A stretch of DNA of 64,000 nucleotides from Opitutus sp. (GCA_009695065.1 SIBR01000002.1:124001-188000), one strand, 5' to 3'; positions 8,503 to 18,119 are shown, numbered from the stretch's first letter. Made by a program: numbers and translations. The notes: generated from the letters alone by a model not told the origin.

Positions 8503-8932
8503 GGAGTGGCGGAGCGTCCCCGTTCCCCGCGCCGCGATCAAGCCCGGGATTCGGCCGCGCCGCCGGCCGTGGCGTGAGCCGACCCGGACCGGCGCGTTGA
8601 AACCGCCGCCCGCCAAGGGCAAACCGCCGCCGCGTGGAGCCCAGCCCAATTTGTCAACGAATAGTTGACAACGGGGATTGAGGGAGCGCGCGAGAGAGGC
8701 AACGGGAATGCGGAGGAAAGTTGCGGACGGGGCCGGGGTTGCGGGCGGTCGCGACGGGACCGATCCGCGACCTGCCCCCGGGAATTCGCCCGTTGACGGC
8801 CATCGGGCGCGGAGTTTGGCTGCTTGGCACCGCCGCCCGAAACCTTTTGTAAAACGAAGCGGCGGCTTGGTTTTTCCCCAGACATTCGATTCCCCTCCGA
8901 CCCTCGGTCACTTCCTTCCCCAGGCTCTTTCT
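8503..8932. other. Divergent promoter region with a strong palindrome
   Basis: About 430 bases separate the divergent genes at 7123-8502 and 8933-10339. The stretch next to the minus-strand gene is very GC-rich and looks non-coding. The middle holds a perfect inverted repeat (8651-8671), listed separately. The end nearest the plus-strand gene contains a pyrimidine-rich leader. No small gene or RNA was recognised. Confidence 0.5.
8651..8671. promoter_or_regulatory. Perfect operator-like palindrome TTGTCAAC-N5-GTTGACAA
   Basis: TTGTCAAC at 8651-8658 and GTTGACAA at 8664-8671 are exact inverted copies separated by gaata. The element sits between two divergent genes for exported proteins in otherwise GC-rich DNA. 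The size and dyad symmetry fit an operator for a dimeric regulator such as a GntR- or LacI-type protein. Each arm also contains a TTGACA, which could serve as a -35 box. No regulator gene is adjacent. Regulator identity is unknown. Confidence 0.55.
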
Positions 8933-10339
8933 ATGAAAAACAGACGCGAATTTATCAAAAGCGGCATGGTCGGCACGACCGGCATTGCCATCGGCGCCAT
9001 GGGCTTCAGCGCCAAGTCCTACGCGGCCATCGCCGGCGCCAATGACCGCATCACCATCGCGGTGATCGGCATCCGCAACCAGGGTACGGTCCACCTCACC
9101 AACTACTGCGGCCTGAAGACCAGCCATAACGTCAGAATCAAGACCATCTGCGACACCGACGAGCAGCTGTTCGGGCCCGGGTTGAAGCTGATTGCGGACA
9201 AGACCGGGGACAAGCCGGGCACGGAATGGGACCTGCGGGCGGTATTTGACGACAAGCAGATCGACGCGGTCTCGATGGCCATTCCGAATCACTGGCACGC
9301 GCTCGCGACGGTCTGGGCGTGTCAGGCCGGCAAGCACGTCTACATCGAGAAACCGGCCTCCCACAATATCTGGGAAGGCCGCAAGATGATCGAGGCGGCG
9401 CGCAAGTATGGCCGGCGGATGCAGGTCGGGCTCAACAACCGCTCCTCCACCAACGTCCGGGATGCGATCCAGTTCTTGCACGAGGGCGGCATCGGCGAGC
9501 TCTACATGGCCCGCGCGCTGTGTTTCAAGGCGCGCGATTCCTACGGCATGGCCAAGGATGGCCAGCCGCCGGCGACGTTCCATTACGACCGCTGGCTCGG
9601 GCCGGCGCCGTATCGTCCGTACAACGAGAAGCGGAGCCACTACAACTGGCACTGGTATTGGGACACCGGCAACGGCGACACCGGCAACACCGGGCCCCAC
9701 CAGCTCGATCTGGCCCGCTGGGGGATGAACAAGAATGAGCATCCCGTTTCGGCGTATTCCGCCGGCGGCATCTTCAGCCTGCGGCAGGATGAACTGCCCG
9801 CGGAAAGCCGGGCGAAGGGCGTCCGTGTCTACGGCGGAGTCGAGACCTACGGCCGCGACAAGACCTTGCAGGAAACGCCCAACACGCAGACCGCCGTCTA
9901 CAAGTACCGCGACGGCACGATGATCGAATTTGAAGTGCGCGGCCGTTACACGAACCACGAGGGCAGCCGCGGCCAGGAAGTCGGTAATTTGTTTTTCGGC
10001 TCGGAAGGCTGGCTCGAAATCGACGGCAACAACTGGAAGGCTTTCCGCGGTCGCAAAAAAGAGCAGTTTGCCGGATCGAAGGAGGGCAGCGCCCGCGAGG
10101 GAAATCATTGGGGTAATTTTCTCGATGGGATCCGCGCCGGGAAGGACGGGGCCTTGCATGCCGACATCAACGAAGGGCATTATTCCTCCGCGCTCCCTCA
10201 CCTCGCCAACATCTCCTATCGGGTGGGCCGCGAGGTGAAGTTCATGGGCGAATACGAACGCTTCGCCAACGATCCCGAGGCCGACACGCTGCTGCGGCGG
10301 GTCTACCGCCAGCCCTACGTGGTGCCGGAGAGTGTCTGA
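8933..10339 (+). CDS. Exported Gfo/Idh/MocA-family oxidoreductase
   Basis: A 468-residue protein starting at the ATG at 8933, which opens a Tat-like leader (NRREFIKSGMVGTTGIAIGA) ending near SYAAIAGAN. The Rossmann nucleotide-binding region follows (ITIAVIGIRNQG), then AIPNHWHAL and the family signature VYIEKPASHN with catalytic-type Lys (about residues 143-152). The C-terminal beta-sheet domain includes NTGPHQLDLARWGM. Such proteins oxidise or reduce sugars with NAD(P); exported members keep the cofactor bound and many act on glycosides. It is the first of three exported members in this window. It may be controlled by the palindrome at 8651-8671. Its substrate cannot be read from the sequence. 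Confidence 0.9.
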   Translation: MKNRREFIKSGMVGTTGIAIGAMGFSAKSYAAIAGANDRITIAVIGIRNQGTVHLTNYCGLKTSHNVRIKTICDTDEQLFGPGLKLIADKTGDKPGTEWDLRAVFDDKQIDAVSMAIPNHWHALATVWACQAGKHVYIEKPASHNIWEGRKMIEAARKYGRRMQVGLNNRSSTNVRDAIQFLHEGGIGELYMARALCFKARDSYGMAKDGQPPATFHYDRWLGPAPYRPYNEKRSHYNWHWYWDTGNGDTGNTGPHQLDLARWGMNKNEHPVSAYSAGGIFSLRQDELPAESRAKGVRVYGGVETYGRDKTLQETPNTQTAVYKYRDGTMIEFEVRGRYTNHEGSRGQEVGNLFFGSEGWLEIDGNNWKAFRGRKKEQFAGSKEGSAREGNHWGNFLDGIRAGKDGALHADINEGHYSSALPHLANISYRVGREVKFMGEYERFANDPEADTLLRRVYRQPYVVPESV

Positions 10340-10397
10340 CGATTGCGCCGGCGGCCTGGAATAAGGCGGCGAAAAGACAACCGGTCCGGCACGGCGC

Positions 10398-11621
10398 TTA
10401 ACGACCCGCCGCGACCGGTGCGTTAAACTCCGTGCCGCCGATGAACACGCGCCGGACGCCGAGGGCCGGGTCGAGCACCAGCACGTCCGCGCGCTTGCCC
10501 ACCGCCAGGCTACCGATGCTCGGGTCCAGGCCCACGCGTTCCGCGGGTGTCAGGCTACCCATGCGCACGGCGGCGACGATGCCCGCGCTCGTCTGTTCCT
10601 TCATGACCCGGACCATCGTGTCCATGCCGACGACAGAGCTCGCGAGGCCAGCGCCCGGCTGGAAGCCGACCTTGCCATCGCTCTCGAACCACTCGCCGTC
10701 GGCCTCGGGCCCGAAGCGATAGGTGCCCGGCGGCATGTCGAGCGCGCGGTTGGCATCCGTGACCACGCACAGGCGGTCGGCGCCTTTCATGACGAAGGCG
10801 AATTCCAGCAACTCGGGCGCGAGATGGCAGCCGTCCGCGATCACCTCGGTGCTCATCTCGTCCCGCATCAAAACGAATTGCTCCATGCTTCCCTGCGACG
10901 GCGTCCCCAGCCGCGTGCGAATGCTCGGCACGGAACTCATAGCGCACCAGAAATGATCGACGTGGCGCATGCCGGCCTGGAACGCGCGTTCCATCTCGGA
11001 CCAGCTCGCGTCGGAATGCCCGCAGGTGACGAAGCAGCCGCGCCGCGCCGCCTCGCGATAAAATTCCTCCGCGCCCGGCAGTTCGGCGGCGCAGGTCGCC
11101 ACGCGGATGATGCCCCGGTCGAAATGCTCGCGGTATTCCGCCGGATCGGGGTCGCGTCGCCCGCTCTTCAAATGGCAGCCAACTTTTTCCTCGGCAAAAT
11201 AGGGTCCGTAAAAATGCACGCCGGCGATGCGCGCCCCGTCGCCCACCTGCCACCGCTGTTGCACCGTCTGGCACGCGTCGAGCATCGCGGAGATTTGCGC
11301 GCGCGAGCCCGTCGTGGTGGTCGGAAAAATCGTCGTCGTGCCATGCCGGGCGTGGGCGCGGTTGGCCGTGATCACGGCCGCCGGACGGCCGTCCATGAAG
11401 TCCGCTCCCGCGCCGCCGTGCACGTGAATGTCGACGTAACCCGGTCCGACAAAGCCGCCGTCGCCCGCCACGATCTGCGCCCCAGCGGGAATATCCACTT
11501 CCTCCCGCGAACCGATCGCGGCGATCACGCCGCCGCGGCAGACCACGGCACCGTTTTCAAGCAGCCGGTCGGCGAGGATGAGGGTTCCGGTGAAAACAAC
11601 GGCGGGGGCGGGGGAGGACAT
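10398..11621 (-). CDS. nagA: N-acetylglucosamine-6-phosphate deacetylase-like amidohydrolase
   Basis: A 407-residue NagA-like protein. NagA removes acetate from GlcNAc-6-P in the cytoplasm. Motifs in order: GPGYVDIHVHGGAG (residues 59-72), GVHFYGPYFAEEKVGCH (134-150), FVTCGHSDAS (His202), HVDHFWCAMS (His223), EVIADGCH and VVTDA (catalytic-type Asp289). In classical NagA the second motif is HLEGP and its Glu binds the metal; here Tyr138 occupies that place, so the metal site must differ or the substrate is not the classical one. No nagB, PTS or kinase gene is adjacent. It converges on the Gfo/Idh/MocA gene before it. The subfamily assignment is good; the exact reaction is uncertain. Confidence 0.78.
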   Translation of the reverse strand: MSSPAPAVVFTGTLILADRLLENGAVVCRGGVIAAIGSREEVDIPAGAQIVAGDGGFVGPGYVDIHVHGGAGADFMDGRPAAVITANRAHARHGTTTIFPTTTTGSRAQISAMLDACQTVQQRWQVGDGARIAGVHFYGPYFAEEKVGCHLKSGRRDPDPAEYREHFDRGIIRVATCAAELPGAEEFYREAARRGCFVTCGHSDASWSEMERAFQAGMRHVDHFWCAMSSVPSIRTRLGTPSQGSMEQFVLMRDEMSTEVIADGCHLAPELLEFAFVMKGADRLCVVTDANRALDMPPGTYRFGPEADGEWFESDGKVGFQPGAGLASSVVGMDTMVRVMKEQTSAGIVAAVRMGSLTPAERVGLDPSIGSLAVGKRADVLVLDPALGVRRVFIGGTEFNAPVAAGR

Positions 11622-11692
11622 GGCCGCACGCTAAAGGTGTCGGACGCCGGATGCCAAACGCGTTCGACGCGGAGGCTCCGTGCATCGGCGAC

Positions 11693-14347
11693 TTACTGCT
11701 CGGGTAGCGTCACGCGTGCCTTGACCCACGCGTCGATGACGGGGAGCTCGCGCTGCTTCACGGCGGCGACGTGGCGGATGCGGTCCGCGGTCTTGGCGGC
11801 CTCGGCGAGCGCATCGGGGGAAAAGTTTTTGCGCACGTACTCCTCGAGTTCGTCGGCCCGGGCGGGGTCGCTGAACGCGCCGAGGATGCCCGGCACGTAG
11901 CGGTTGGCGCCAAACTGGGTGACCTGCTTGAGCAGGGCCGGCATGTGCTCGCGGGCAAAATCCCACGCGAGCGCGGCGTGTTCGCCCTCCGCGGCGATGC
12001 GCTCGATGTTGGCGGTGGATTCGGAGACCGACATTTCTTCGCCGAGGCTGAGCGCGAGGCTTTCGCGCGCCAGCGCCGGGTCGCGGGCTGATTGCATCGC
12101 GGCGTAGGCACGGCGCTTGTCCTCGGTGGTGCGGGCGGCGCGGGCGAGGGCGTGCAGTTTGTCGTAGGTTTCGCGCGAGGCATGGCGGCCGACCACGCGC
12201 AGCACGGGGCTGCGGAGATCGCCGGGGAGGGACGCAGGATCCTTCAGGAAAGCCTCGAAGCGGCGCAGGCACTCGTCGATCACGGGCTGATGGCCGAACT
12301 CGCCGAGGAGGCCAATGAGTTGGGCGCGGAGCGCGGCATCGAGCGACGCCTCGCCAACGGCCGGCGCCCAGCCGAGGCGCGCGAGTTGCGGCGCGAGCAG
12401 GCGCACGGTCCAGGCTTGAAACGCGCGGCGGCCGCGTTGTTCGCGCTGGAGCTGGTCGATGCCCCCGAGGCGGTCGATGATCTCCGCGAGGACAGTGGGC
12501 TCGGGGCTGGGGCCGAGCTTTTCCGCGAGGTCGAGCCAGGCGGGGGCGGGCAGCCGGGCGGCCTCCACCAGCGCCCACGTATCCGAAAGGAGATTCAGTT
12601 GATCGGCGATCGGGAGTGTCGCGATCTGGCGGCGCAATCCTCCGGCCAGCGCGTCGTCGTAGAGCACGCGGTAGTAACCGGTGCTGCCGACGTTGGCCTT
12701 CACGGTGCCGGTCGCCCCGCCGGGCCACGGCACGGTGGCCGTGGAATCCTCGAGGAGGGTCACGGTGGGCGCGCCGGGTTTTTCCGGATTCGCGAGAGTC
12801 ACGGGAATTTTCCACGTGAGCGGGGCGGCCTGCGGATCGTTCAGAGTGAAACGGAGCTGTTCGAGTTTCAGCGCGCGGCGGTCGGCGGTGGGCGCGACGA
12901 GCACGACGGGGAAGCCGGGTTGTTCCGTCCAGCCGGCGGCGAGAGCCACGACCGGTTTGCTCGACGCATCGCCGAGCGCGGCCCAAAGATCCGCCGTGGT
13001 GGCGCTGGAGAGCTGGTGCTTCGTGAGGTAGCGCCGGAGACCGTCGCGGAAAGTGTCCTCGCCGAGGTAGGCCTCAAGCATGCGGAGAAAGCTCTGGCCC
13101 TTTTGGTAGGAAATGACGTCGAACGCGTCGCCGGCCTGGCTCTCGTTGGCGATCGGGCGCTGGATCGGATGCGTGGTCCGGCGGGCGTCGAGTTCCATGG
13201 CGCGTTCCTTCGCAGCGTTGGCCCGTGGCCAGAGCTGCCATTCGGGATTGAGCGCGTCGGAACTCTTCGTGCCCATCCACGAGGCGAAACCCTCGTTGAG
13301 CCAGAGGTTGTCCCACCACGCCATGGTGACGAGATTGCCGAACCATTGGTGGGCCATCTCGTGCGCGATGATCTGGAAGACGCGTTCGCGCTGGGCTTGC
13401 GGGCTCGACGCCGGGTCGAAGAGCAGGGTGTTCTCGATGTAGGTGATGGCGCCCCAGTTCTCCATCGCGCTGAAGCGGGCGAAGGCGGCGGGCACCGCGA
13501 TCTGGTCGAGCTTCGGCAGCGGATAACGCACGCCGAAATACTGATTGTAGTAGGCGAGAATGCGCTGCGTGGCTTCGAGCGCGTAGCCGGCGGTGGCACG
13601 CTTGCCCTCGGTGGTGAGGATGCGGAGTTTCACGCCGTCCTGCTCGCCCTCGACGGCCTCGAATTCACCGGCGTAGAGGGCGACCAGGTAGCTCGCCATC
13701 GACGGCGTGCGGTCGAACGTCACCGCCTTCAGGCCGCCCGCGAGCGCCGTCTCGCGCACGGCCGGCATGTTGCCGACGGCCATGAGCTTTTCGGGGACCA
13801 CCAGCGTGATGTCGTAGGTCGCGCGGTAAACGGGTTCGTCCCAGCACGGAAAAACCCGGCGCGCATCGGTCGGCTCCATTTGCGTGCCGAGCATCAGCTT
13901 GTCGCCGGTGGCGGTCGGATACTTGTCGACGAAGAAGCCCTGGGCCTGCGTGCCGATTTTTCCGCGATAGCCGAGGAGGACGGTGTGCCGTCCGGCGGGC
14001 AATTCCGCGGGCAGCGTGAGGGTGAGCGTTTGCTTCGACGCGTCGACCCGGGTGGTGAGGGGTTGGGGGCGGGCGGGATTGTCGGCGAGTGCTGCCGATT
14101 CGATTTCGAGGTCGAGCGCGTTCAGTACGAGCTCCCGGACTGGTTGCAGCACATCGAGCTCGATGCGCGCGGTGCCGGTGGTGGTGCGCGCGACGAGATC
14201 CGGTTGAATGCGCAGTTCGTAGTGGCGGGGCACCGCCGTCTTCGGCAACTGGCCGGGCGTCTCGGCAAACGTGAACGGTTTCTCGGCGAAGAGCGCGGCG
14301 GGCAGGAGCAGGGCAAGGAGCGACGCGACGGGGAGGGGAAGGCGCAT
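11693..14347 (-). CDS. M1-family zinc aminopeptidase, exported
   Basis: An 884-residue protein with a Sec signal (MRLPLPVASLLALLLPAALFAEK). The catalytic site is complete: the exopeptidase motif FSAMENWGAITY, then HEMAHQWFGN (His329, Glu330, His333) with the third zinc ligand Glu352 in LWLNEGFAS. The N-terminal beta domain, thermolysin-like domain and long C-terminal helical domain give the usual length for the PepN/ERAP-like family. It removes N-terminal residues from peptides, and the signal peptide places it in the periplasm or outer envelope. It lies about 70 bases upstream of the nagA-like gene on the same strand, so co-transcription is possible without an obvious functional link. Confidence 0.93.
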   Translation of the reverse strand: MRLPLPVASLLALLLPAALFAEKPFTFAETPGQLPKTAVPRHYELRIQPDLVARTTTGTARIELDVLQPVRELVLNALDLEIESAALADNPARPQPLTTRVDASKQTLTLTLPAELPAGRHTVLLGYRGKIGTQAQGFFVDKYPTATGDKLMLGTQMEPTDARRVFPCWDEPVYRATYDITLVVPEKLMAVGNMPAVRETALAGGLKAVTFDRTPSMASYLVALYAGEFEAVEGEQDGVKLRILTTEGKRATAGYALEATQRILAYYNQYFGVRYPLPKLDQIAVPAAFARFSAMENWGAITYIENTLLFDPASSPQAQRERVFQIIAHEMAHQWFGNLVTMAWWDNLWLNEGFASWMGTKSSDALNPEWQLWPRANAAKERAMELDARRTTHPIQRPIANESQAGDAFDVISYQKGQSFLRMLEAYLGEDTFRDGLRRYLTKHQLSSATTADLWAALGDASSKPVVALAAGWTEQPGFPVVLVAPTADRRALKLEQLRFTLNDPQAAPLTWKIPVTLANPEKPGAPTVTLLEDSTATVPWPGGATGTVKANVGSTGYYRVLYDDALAGGLRRQIATLPIADQLNLLSDTWALVEAARLPAPAWLDLAEKLGPSPEPTVLAEIIDRLGGIDQLQREQRGRRAFQAWTVRLLAPQLARLGWAPAVGEASLDAALRAQLIGLLGEFGHQPVIDECLRRFEAFLKDPASLPGDLRSPVLRVVGRHASRETYDKLHALARAARTTEDKRRAYAAMQSARDPALARESLALSLGEEMSVSESTANIERIAAEGEHAALAWDFAREHMPALLKQVTQFGANRYVPGILGAFSDPARADELEEYVRKNFSPDALAEAAKTADRIRHVAAVKQRELPVIDAWVKARVTLPEQ

Positions 14348-14491
14348 GGGGAAAGGGATCTCGGGAAAGATTCAGGATGAAGCGAAAACGTCAGGCTGAA
14401 AACGGGGAGGCCCGGCGCCGGGCGGGCCCAAACGTGGCGGGGCACCGCATCTCCATGAGGATGCTCCAACCAACAAGGAGCGGGGCGGCGT

Positions 14492-15547
14492 CTATGGGAC
14501 GATTTTCAGGATCCGGTTGTTGTAGCTGTCGGTGATGTAGAGCGTGCCATCGCGGTGGACGGTCACGCCGTGGGGCCGGTTGAGTTCGCACTGGTCCGTT
14601 GGGCCGCCGAGGCCGGCGGTGCCCTTCCTGCCGGTGCCGGCCACGCGCAGGATTTTTCCCGTGGCGGGCACGTATTTGCGGATCAGGTGATTTTCCGCGT
14701 CGGCGATGATCACGTTGTCGTCGCGGTCGATGCAGAGGTGCTTCGGGCCGTTCAAGGCGGCCGCCCGCGCGTCGCCACCATCGCCGGAGTTTCCTTTTCG
14801 GCCGGTGGCGTTCACGACCGTGCGGATTTTGCCGTCGGGGCCGACGACGCGCAGCGCATGGCCCGTGCGTTCGAGGATGTAGACATTGCCGTGGCGATCG
14901 ACGGCGACGGCGCGGGGATCGACCAGCGGGGCCTCGGTGGCGATGGCACCGTCGGTGGGAACCCCTTTCGCACCATTGCCGGCCACCACGCGGGCCGCGC
15001 CGGTTTTCACGTCGATGGCGTGGACGCGTTGCAGGTCGGCGACGTAGAGGGTCGTGCCGCTCGCATCGAGCGCGATGCAATACGGGCCGGCGGCGCGGGC
15101 GCGGTCGGGCGCGACGCTGAATCCGGGCACGCCGGTCACGGTGCCGGTGGCCGGGTTGACGCGGCGCACGCGGCCGTTCCACGTATCGGCGATCAAGATG
15201 TCGCCGCCTGGCAGCACGGCGAGCGCATGCGGGCCGTTGAACCGGGCGGCGAGGGCGAGGCCGCCGTCGCCGGCATCGCCCGGCGCCAACTGGCCGGCGA
15301 GGTGCGTCAGCGTGCCACGTGCATCCAGCTTGAGGAGCCGGTTGCCCGACACCATCTCGAGAATGAACAGGTTGCCGGCCCGGTCGAAATCCACGCCGAA
15401 CGGTTCGAGGAGCCGGGCCTCGGTAGCCGGGATGCCCGTGCGGTCGGCGGTGCCGCCGGCCACGAGCACGATCCGGTCGGCCCGGGCGAATCCGGGGAGG
15501 AGGGCGAGGAGCAGGAGGGCAAATGGCGACCGGCGGTGGAGCTTCAT
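14492..15547 (-). CDS. Exported NHL-repeat beta-propeller protein
   Basis: A 351-residue protein starting at the ATG at 15547, which opens a signal peptide (KLHRRSPFALLLLALLPGFARA). The body consists of about six NHL-type repeats, each with a phrase like GVDFDRAGNLFILE, ALAVLPGGDILIADTWNGRVRRV, AVAVDRHGNVYILER and GVTVHRDGTLYITDSYNNRI. These build a beta-propeller that usually binds ligands or proteins rather than catalysing. The last repeat ends RILKIVP. No additional enzymatic domain is seen. It lies 144 bases upstream of the aminopeptidase gene on the same strand and is divergent from the phospholipase D-like gene. Confidence 0.85.
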   Translation of the reverse strand: MKLHRRSPFALLLLALLPGFARADRIVLVAGGTADRTGIPATEARLLEPFGVDFDRAGNLFILEMVSGNRLLKLDARGTLTHLAGQLAPGDAGDGGLALAARFNGPHALAVLPGGDILIADTWNGRVRRVNPATGTVTGVPGFSVAPDRARAAGPYCIALDASGTTLYVADLQRVHAIDVKTGAARVVAGNGAKGVPTDGAIATEAPLVDPRAVAVDRHGNVYILERTGHALRVVGPDGKIRTVVNATGRKGNSGDGGDARAAALNGPKHLCIDRDDNVIIADAENHLIRKYVPATGKILRVAGTGRKGTAGLGGPTDQCELNRPHGVTVHRDGTLYITDSYNNRILKIVP

Positions 15548-15705
15548 GGCGGGGAGGGGGAGGTCAACGTGTTCGCAGAAAACCCGGAGTCCGACAAGGG
15601 GTTCGATGCGGGGGCAAGAGGGTGGAGAGGGCGAGAGAGGTTTCATAGCATTTGGCGGTGATTTCCGGTAACCTGATTCAGCTTTCGCTTTCCTAGCATC
15701 AATTC

Positions 15706-17091
15706 ATGTTCCACCTCCTGAAAAGTACGGTCGCGGCTGTTTTCTTCCCCCTGTTGCTGGGCGGCTGCGCGGCGCTGCCCGACACGGAGTTTCTCACGCG
15801 GCGCTACACCAAGCAGGCGGCACGATTCGAGAGTGCCCGGGGGCCCCTGTCGGCGCGACGCAGCGCCGCGATCGTGGCCGAGCTCAAGCGCAAGGCCGGC
15901 GACCTCGATATCCTCGACCGGCAGATCACCCTCGAACAGGAGATCGTCGCCAGTCCCCTCGTGGTGGGTAACAAGGTGGTGCTGTTGCAGGACGGTCCGG
16001 CCACGTATCAGGCCATGTTCGAGGCCATCGGCCGGGCGAAGGACCACATCAACGTCGAATCCTACATCATCGATGACGGCGAAGTCGGACAACGGTTCGC
16101 GGACTTGCTGATCGAGCGGCGGGCCCATGGCGTCCAGGTGAACCTGATCTACGACAGCGTTGGCGCGTTTGGTACGGCCGCCGGCTACTTCGAGCGCCTG
16201 AAGCAGGCCGGCGTGCAGGTGCTCGAATTCAACCCCGCCAATCCGCTGACGGCGCGGCGGCCCTGGCGACTGACCCATCGCGATCATCGCAAGCTGCTCC
16301 TGGTGGATGGGCGGATCGCGTTCCTCGGGGGCATCAACATCGCGAGCGTCTATTCGAGTGGATCGTCCTTCGGAAGCAACGCGGGTTCGGCGCACGGGGC
16401 CACGGGCTGGCGCGATACCGACATTCAAATCGAGGGCCCAGTCGTCGCCGAATTTCAGAAACTCTTCATTGAAACCTGGACCAAGCAGCAGGGCGGTCCG
16501 CCGGCGCCGCGCGACTACTTCCCTGCGGTGCCGCCCCAGGGGCGGGAAATTGTCCGCGCGATTGGCAGTTCGCCCGACGATCCGTTCAGCCTGATTTATC
16601 TGACCCTCATCTCGGCGATCACCAACGCGGAAAAGCAGGTGTATCTCGCCAACGCGTATTTTGTCCCCGATCCGCAGTTGCGGCAGGCCCTGCTCGACGC
16701 CGCGGCGCGAGGCGTGGATGTCCGGCTGATGCTTCCCGGTCGCTCCGATTCGGCGACGGCCTACCACGCGGGGCGCTCGTATTATGCGGAGTTGCTGCAG
16801 GGCCGGGTGAAGATCTACGAACGGCGGGGCACCCCGTTGCATGTGAAGACCGCGGTGATCGACGGGGTCTGGTCGTGCGTGGGCTCCAGCAATCTCGATT
16901 GGCGCAGCGCGATTGATAACGACGAGATCAACGCGATCATGCTCGGGCAGGAATTCGCGGGCCAGATGCTGGCGGCCTACGCACAGGACATGATCGGGTC
17001 GGACGAAATCAAACTTGAGGGCTGGCGGCGGCGCTCGCCGCTGCTGCGCCTGAAGGAGACGGCCGCGCGTCTTTTTGGCCGGCTGCTGTAG
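15706..17091 (+). CDS. Phospholipase D/cardiolipin synthase-like lipoprotein
   Basis: A 461-residue protein with a lipoprotein leader ending LLLGGCAALPD (Cys at about residue 23). Both HKD motifs are intact: HRKLLLVDG (His194, Lys196, Asp201) and HVKTAVIDG (His379, Lys381, Asp386), each followed by the usual glycine/serine segment (LGGINI; GSSNLDWRS). Two-HKD proteins of this length include bacterial cardiolipin synthases and other phospholipases D. The lipobox suggests anchoring on the periplasmic side of a membrane, whereas ClsA/ClsB usually have transmembrane helices or are peripheral. The reaction is therefore phosphatidyl transfer or hydrolysis, not resolved further. It stands alone, with divergent and convergent neighbours. 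Confidence 0.88.
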   Translation: MFHLLKSTVAAVFFPLLLGGCAALPDTEFLTRRYTKQAARFESARGPLSARRSAAIVAELKRKAGDLDILDRQITLEQEIVASPLVVGNKVVLLQDGPATYQAMFEAIGRAKDHINVESYIIDDGEVGQRFADLLIERRAHGVQVNLIYDSVGAFGTAAGYFERLKQAGVQVLEFNPANPLTARRPWRLTHRDHRKLLLVDGRIAFLGGINIASVYSSGSSFGSNAGSAHGATGWRDTDIQIEGPVVAEFQKLFIETWTKQQGGPPAPRDYFPAVPPQGREIVRAIGSSPDDPFSLIYLTLISAITNAEKQVYLANAYFVPDPQLRQALLDAAARGVDVRLMLPGRSDSATAYHAGRSYYAELLQGRVKIYERRGTPLHVKTAVIDGVWSCVGSSNLDWRSAIDNDEINAIMLGQEFAGQMLAAYAQDMIGSDEIKLEGWRRRSPLLRLKETAARLFGRLL

Positions 17092-17239
17092 GGGCTATCC
17101 GCAGAGAGCCGCCCGAGTTCGGGCAACAGCGCGAGGACGGGGTAGGCACTCACGCCACTGACGCCGCGCACCTGCTGCAGGCAAGTGCGCCCCTGCAGCC
17201 AGGGCCGCGCGAGCCGCGATACCGTCAACGCCAGCCGCA

Positions 17240-17962
17240 CTACGGCCCGGCGGGGGCTTTGCAGGCGATATAGACCGTGCTCGCGGAATCGCGGTCCAGC
17301 AGGGGATTTGGAAAGGTGACGACCTCCGAACGGGCCGTGGCGAATACGCTGGCGAGCAGGTTTTGGAATTCGGCCTCGGGTGGTTCGTCCGACCACATTG
17401 CGAAAACGCCGCCGGGGTGTAGCTGCGCGGCGAGAGTGTGAAGGCCAGCCGGCGAATAAAACGCCGCGTGACGCGGATGCAGCAGGTTGCGCGGTGAATG
17501 GTCGATATCGAGCAGCACCGCGTGAAACTTTCGTCCGGCCTCGAAGCCCGCCGGATCGCCTGCCAGCGCGAAAAAGTCGCCATGCACCAGACGGCACCGC
17601 GGATCGCCCGTGAGCTTGGCGCCGAGCGGGACCAACCCGCGCTGGTGCCAGCCGATCACCGCTTCGAGCGCATCGATGACCCGCAACGAGCGCACGGTCG
17701 GGTGCGCGAGCGCCGCGACCGCGGTGTAGCCGAGTCCGAGGCCGCCGACCACGACGTCCCACTCACCGGGTTCAAGCGCGCCGAGCCCGAGGTCGCTCAG
17801 CGCGACTTCCACGACGTGAAACAGGCTCGACATGAGAAACGAGTTGCCGAGGTGTACCTCGTAGACGTCGAGGTCGCCGAGCATGGCGATCCGTTTCCGC
17901 CGCAAGGTGAGTTCGCCGAGCGGCGTCTTTTGGAAATCCAGCTCTTCGAACATTCGGCTCAT
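17240..17962 (-). CDS. Spermidine-synthase-like methyltransferase-fold protein
   Basis: A 240-residue cytoplasmic protein. It has an N-terminal beta-strand part (ELTLRRKRIAMLGDLDVYEVHLG) and a Rossmann-like domain with VVVGGLGLGYTAVAAL, VIDALEAVIGWH, LVHGDFFAL and FHAVLLDIDHSP. The VDALE-type acidic motif and D-x-D-H-S order resemble polyamine synthase relatives rather than classical SAM methyltransferases. True spermidine synthases carry G-G-G-D/E near the first motif; here it is GGLGLG, so the substrate is unknown. It is convergent with the phospholipase D-like gene. Between them (17092-17239) I see nothing identifiable. Confidence 0.7.
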   Translation of the reverse strand: MSRMFEELDFQKTPLGELTLRRKRIAMLGDLDVYEVHLGNSFLMSSLFHVVEVALSDLGLGALEPGEWDVVVGGLGLGYTAVAALAHPTVRSLRVIDALEAVIGWHQRGLVPLGAKLTGDPRCRLVHGDFFALAGDPAGFEAGRKFHAVLLDIDHSPRNLLHPRHAAFYSPAGLHTLAAQLHPGGVFAMWSDEPPEAEFQNLLASVFATARSEVVTFPNPLLDRDSASTVYIACKAPAGP

Positions 17963-18119
17963 CGGGCTGACACTGGGCGGTGGTCCGCGAAGCGCACGCT
18001 TTGAATCCGCGCGTTCCGATGGTCACCGTGGCGGGATCTTTCGCGCCGCCGTAAATCAGGCGTGACAGTGGGCGGGGAAAGTCGCTTCAACTCAGGCGCC
18101 CGATCTCCCCTTTGCCCCC

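Noticed and set aside
8820..8885. Hairpin-like GCCGCC...GGCGGC followed by TTTTT, possible attenuator
   Set aside because: The loop would be over 20 bases and the stem only six pairs; not convincing as a terminator.
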